A stretch of 64,000 nucleotides of DNA from Rusavskia elegans (Eukaryota; Ascomycota; Lecanoromycetes; Teloschistales; Teloschistaceae). The stretch covers positions 310,001 to 374,000 of the forward strand of contig SAUG01000060.1 in NCBI GenBank assembly GCA_011316305.1, written 5' to 3'. Below the pieces are notes generated by a model. The model had not been told where the DNA came from. It searched no databases and saw only the letters and a program-made list of their open reading frames with translations. Made by a program: the position numbers and the translations under genes. Below are positions 62,455 to 64,000 of the stretch, in pieces. The stretch's first letter is position 1; each line of letters opens with the position of its first letter.

Positions 62455-63614
62455 TATTTGAAACTACTATATAATATTACTATCTATATAAAAAAAGATG
62501 TTTATTTGTTATTATTATAGATATTATTAAATAATTTGTTTATCGCTATAATATCTATTTTATACTATATAAATATTATAATAGCAAATAATTATTTTCG
62601 TCTTTCGAATTAATTCGATAGTGTTTTTCTAATATTATATTAATTTGTCGGCTCGAAATTTAATAGAGTTTTAGAATTAATATAAATCGTACTATCGCCG
62701 TTAAAAAAATATAGCTATAATTTTGCAGAAAATAATAGTAAAAACTAATTTCTGAGAGAAATATAATACAGCAATTTCTATATTTTAAACGAAAGCTTTA
62801 CTAGTACCGTTAAAGTTATTAAATAAAAGCTTTTTATTTAAAATGTTATCGATATTACATTACGAAGTTAATTTTTTGTTTTTAACTATATTAATAATAG
62901 CTTCCTCGATAGTATATTTATTATCATTAAAGGAACTTTACGTCATTACTATCTCGTCTAGACTTTTTAAAAACTATATTTACTAGCCAATAAAACGGTT
63001 CCTTTTTATTATTTAGACGCTAAAGCTAATTGTTCGTTTAAAACAGCTATACGTAGTAGAAAAACACTGATTTACCGAAAATAAAACTCGATCAAATTAT
63101 TTATTTAATAGATATATTACTAATTTTACTTTTTAGTTACGAATATCTTCGTTGATAATTATATAAATTTTAGCTATAAACTATTATATAGTAATAATGG
63201 TATATTGAACGTATTAGAATTAATCAGGAGTAGTGCTATAGTATTATCAAAAAGTTATTTCATTATTAATATTACTTTAGCTAGTAGCGCCCGTGGTCTA
63301 TATTTTAATCTAGACAAATCTAATTAACGATATAAATAATCGGGCGGAAAAAACAATCGTTAATCGTATTAAATAATTGTATCTAAATAATAAATTAGAT
63401 TTTAGTATCTATAATTGCTGTTTTTAAACAGTCTATATTCTTTCAAATTCTCTATATATTGGAAATGTTAGCGTATTTTACGCAAATTAGTAAAGTAATT
63501 CTAGCTATTTTATTTTAGATAAAATTACGAATAATAATAAAAAAAACTAATTCCAGTTAATTTGAAAACTTGCGATTAGTAACGTAAAGTAGCGTGAATT
63601 TATAGTAAAGTATA

Positions 63615-63996
63615 GTTTGGCTATTTCGGTACGAGTTCCCGTCGGTATCTATAACCAGACCCGATTTTTTTAACTGGTCAAACCGGTTCGAATCGCTAAA
63701 CGATCGGTTCCGGGTCGAATCCGAAAATCTAATAGAAACAAGCTAAACTTTTATTAAAGAAATATAAAAAAACAATACTTATATTATATCTATTTAAAAA
63801 ATCTATAGCTAACGTAAATAATTTATTATTAATTAAATGATAACAATGATTTTAATATATTTATAGGAGTTATTTAAATTATATAAATATAATAACTTTT
63901 TCAAATCTATCGAATTATAAACTAAAAACCGAAAACCCGTCGGTTCGACATCTAGAAAAATCGAAACCGATTCGAGTCGGATAGGATCGGCCAATC
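63615..63996. mobile_element. Inverted-repeat MITE family, copy 5 (~382 bp)
   Basis: Starts GTTTGGCTATTTCGGTACG after TA and ends ..GAGTCGGATAGGATCGGCCAATC near the window edge. The ends pair in the family manner with more mismatches. The following bases are cgag, so the right TA is not visible. Confidence 0.45.
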
Positions 63997-64000
63997 CGAG

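Larger units (their letters stand above)
52950..64000. repeat. AT-rich RIP-degraded repeat block 4b
   Basis: Strong CpA and TpG depletion and no surviving gene. Contains an imperfect array at 53280-53770, repeat B copy 3, repeat A copy 2, copia-type integrase remains, several MITE copies and a 34-bp tandem duplication at 62387-62454. The remainder is unassigned. Confidence 0.85.

Overview
This window looks like a piece of a filamentous ascomycete (Pezizomycotina) genome with a two-speed, AT/GC-partitioned architecture. Three lines of evidence point that way: short spliced introns (47-67 bp, GT-AG with CTRAY-like branch sites), a class V GH18 chitinase of the fungal Chit42 type, and long AT-rich blocks in which CpA and TpG are almost absent while TpA and CpG remain. 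The last is the footprint of repeat-induced point mutation (RIP). I cannot name the species.

Layout: AT-rich RIP block 1-~6,725; gene island A ~6,725-~15,340; AT-rich block ~15,340-~27,510; small island B ~27,510-~30,425; AT-rich block ~30,425-~34,745; island C ~34,745-~46,330; AT-rich block ~46,330-64,000. The AT-rich blocks are decayed transposable elements. I could resolve at least eight copies of a TA-flanked inverted-repeat element (two full copies both 451 bp), two copies of a TRIM-like mini-LTR element with 84-bp LTRs, a 494-bp TIR element with a GC-rich core, three copies of a ~900-1,000-bp repeat carrying the same small reading frame, Ty1/copia integrase remains and a Ty3/gypsy-like Gag remnant.

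Island A carries an intact three-exon secreted chitinase and a broken gene of unknown family. Island B carries an intact two-exon RING-finger/coiled-coil protein built on coding minisatellites. Island C carries an intact two-exon centrin-like EF-hand protein, a small intact zinc-binding protein and a short Cys-rich reading frame. It also holds a series of genes that read well across hundreds of codons but are cut by a few TAA/TAG/TGA codons and single-base frame slips. Together this suggests RIP leaking from flanking repeats into the islands, leaving chitinase, RING, EF-hand and zinc genes intact and most others as pseudogenes. No pathway links the intact genes; they look like accessory, lineage-specific content.

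Limits: all family calls come from motifs read by eye. Every stop codon can be derived from a C-to-T change, so 'RIP-type stop' alone is not diagnostic; I relied on stop density and protein-like sequence. Several frame slips sit in homopolymers, so some could be assembly errors.
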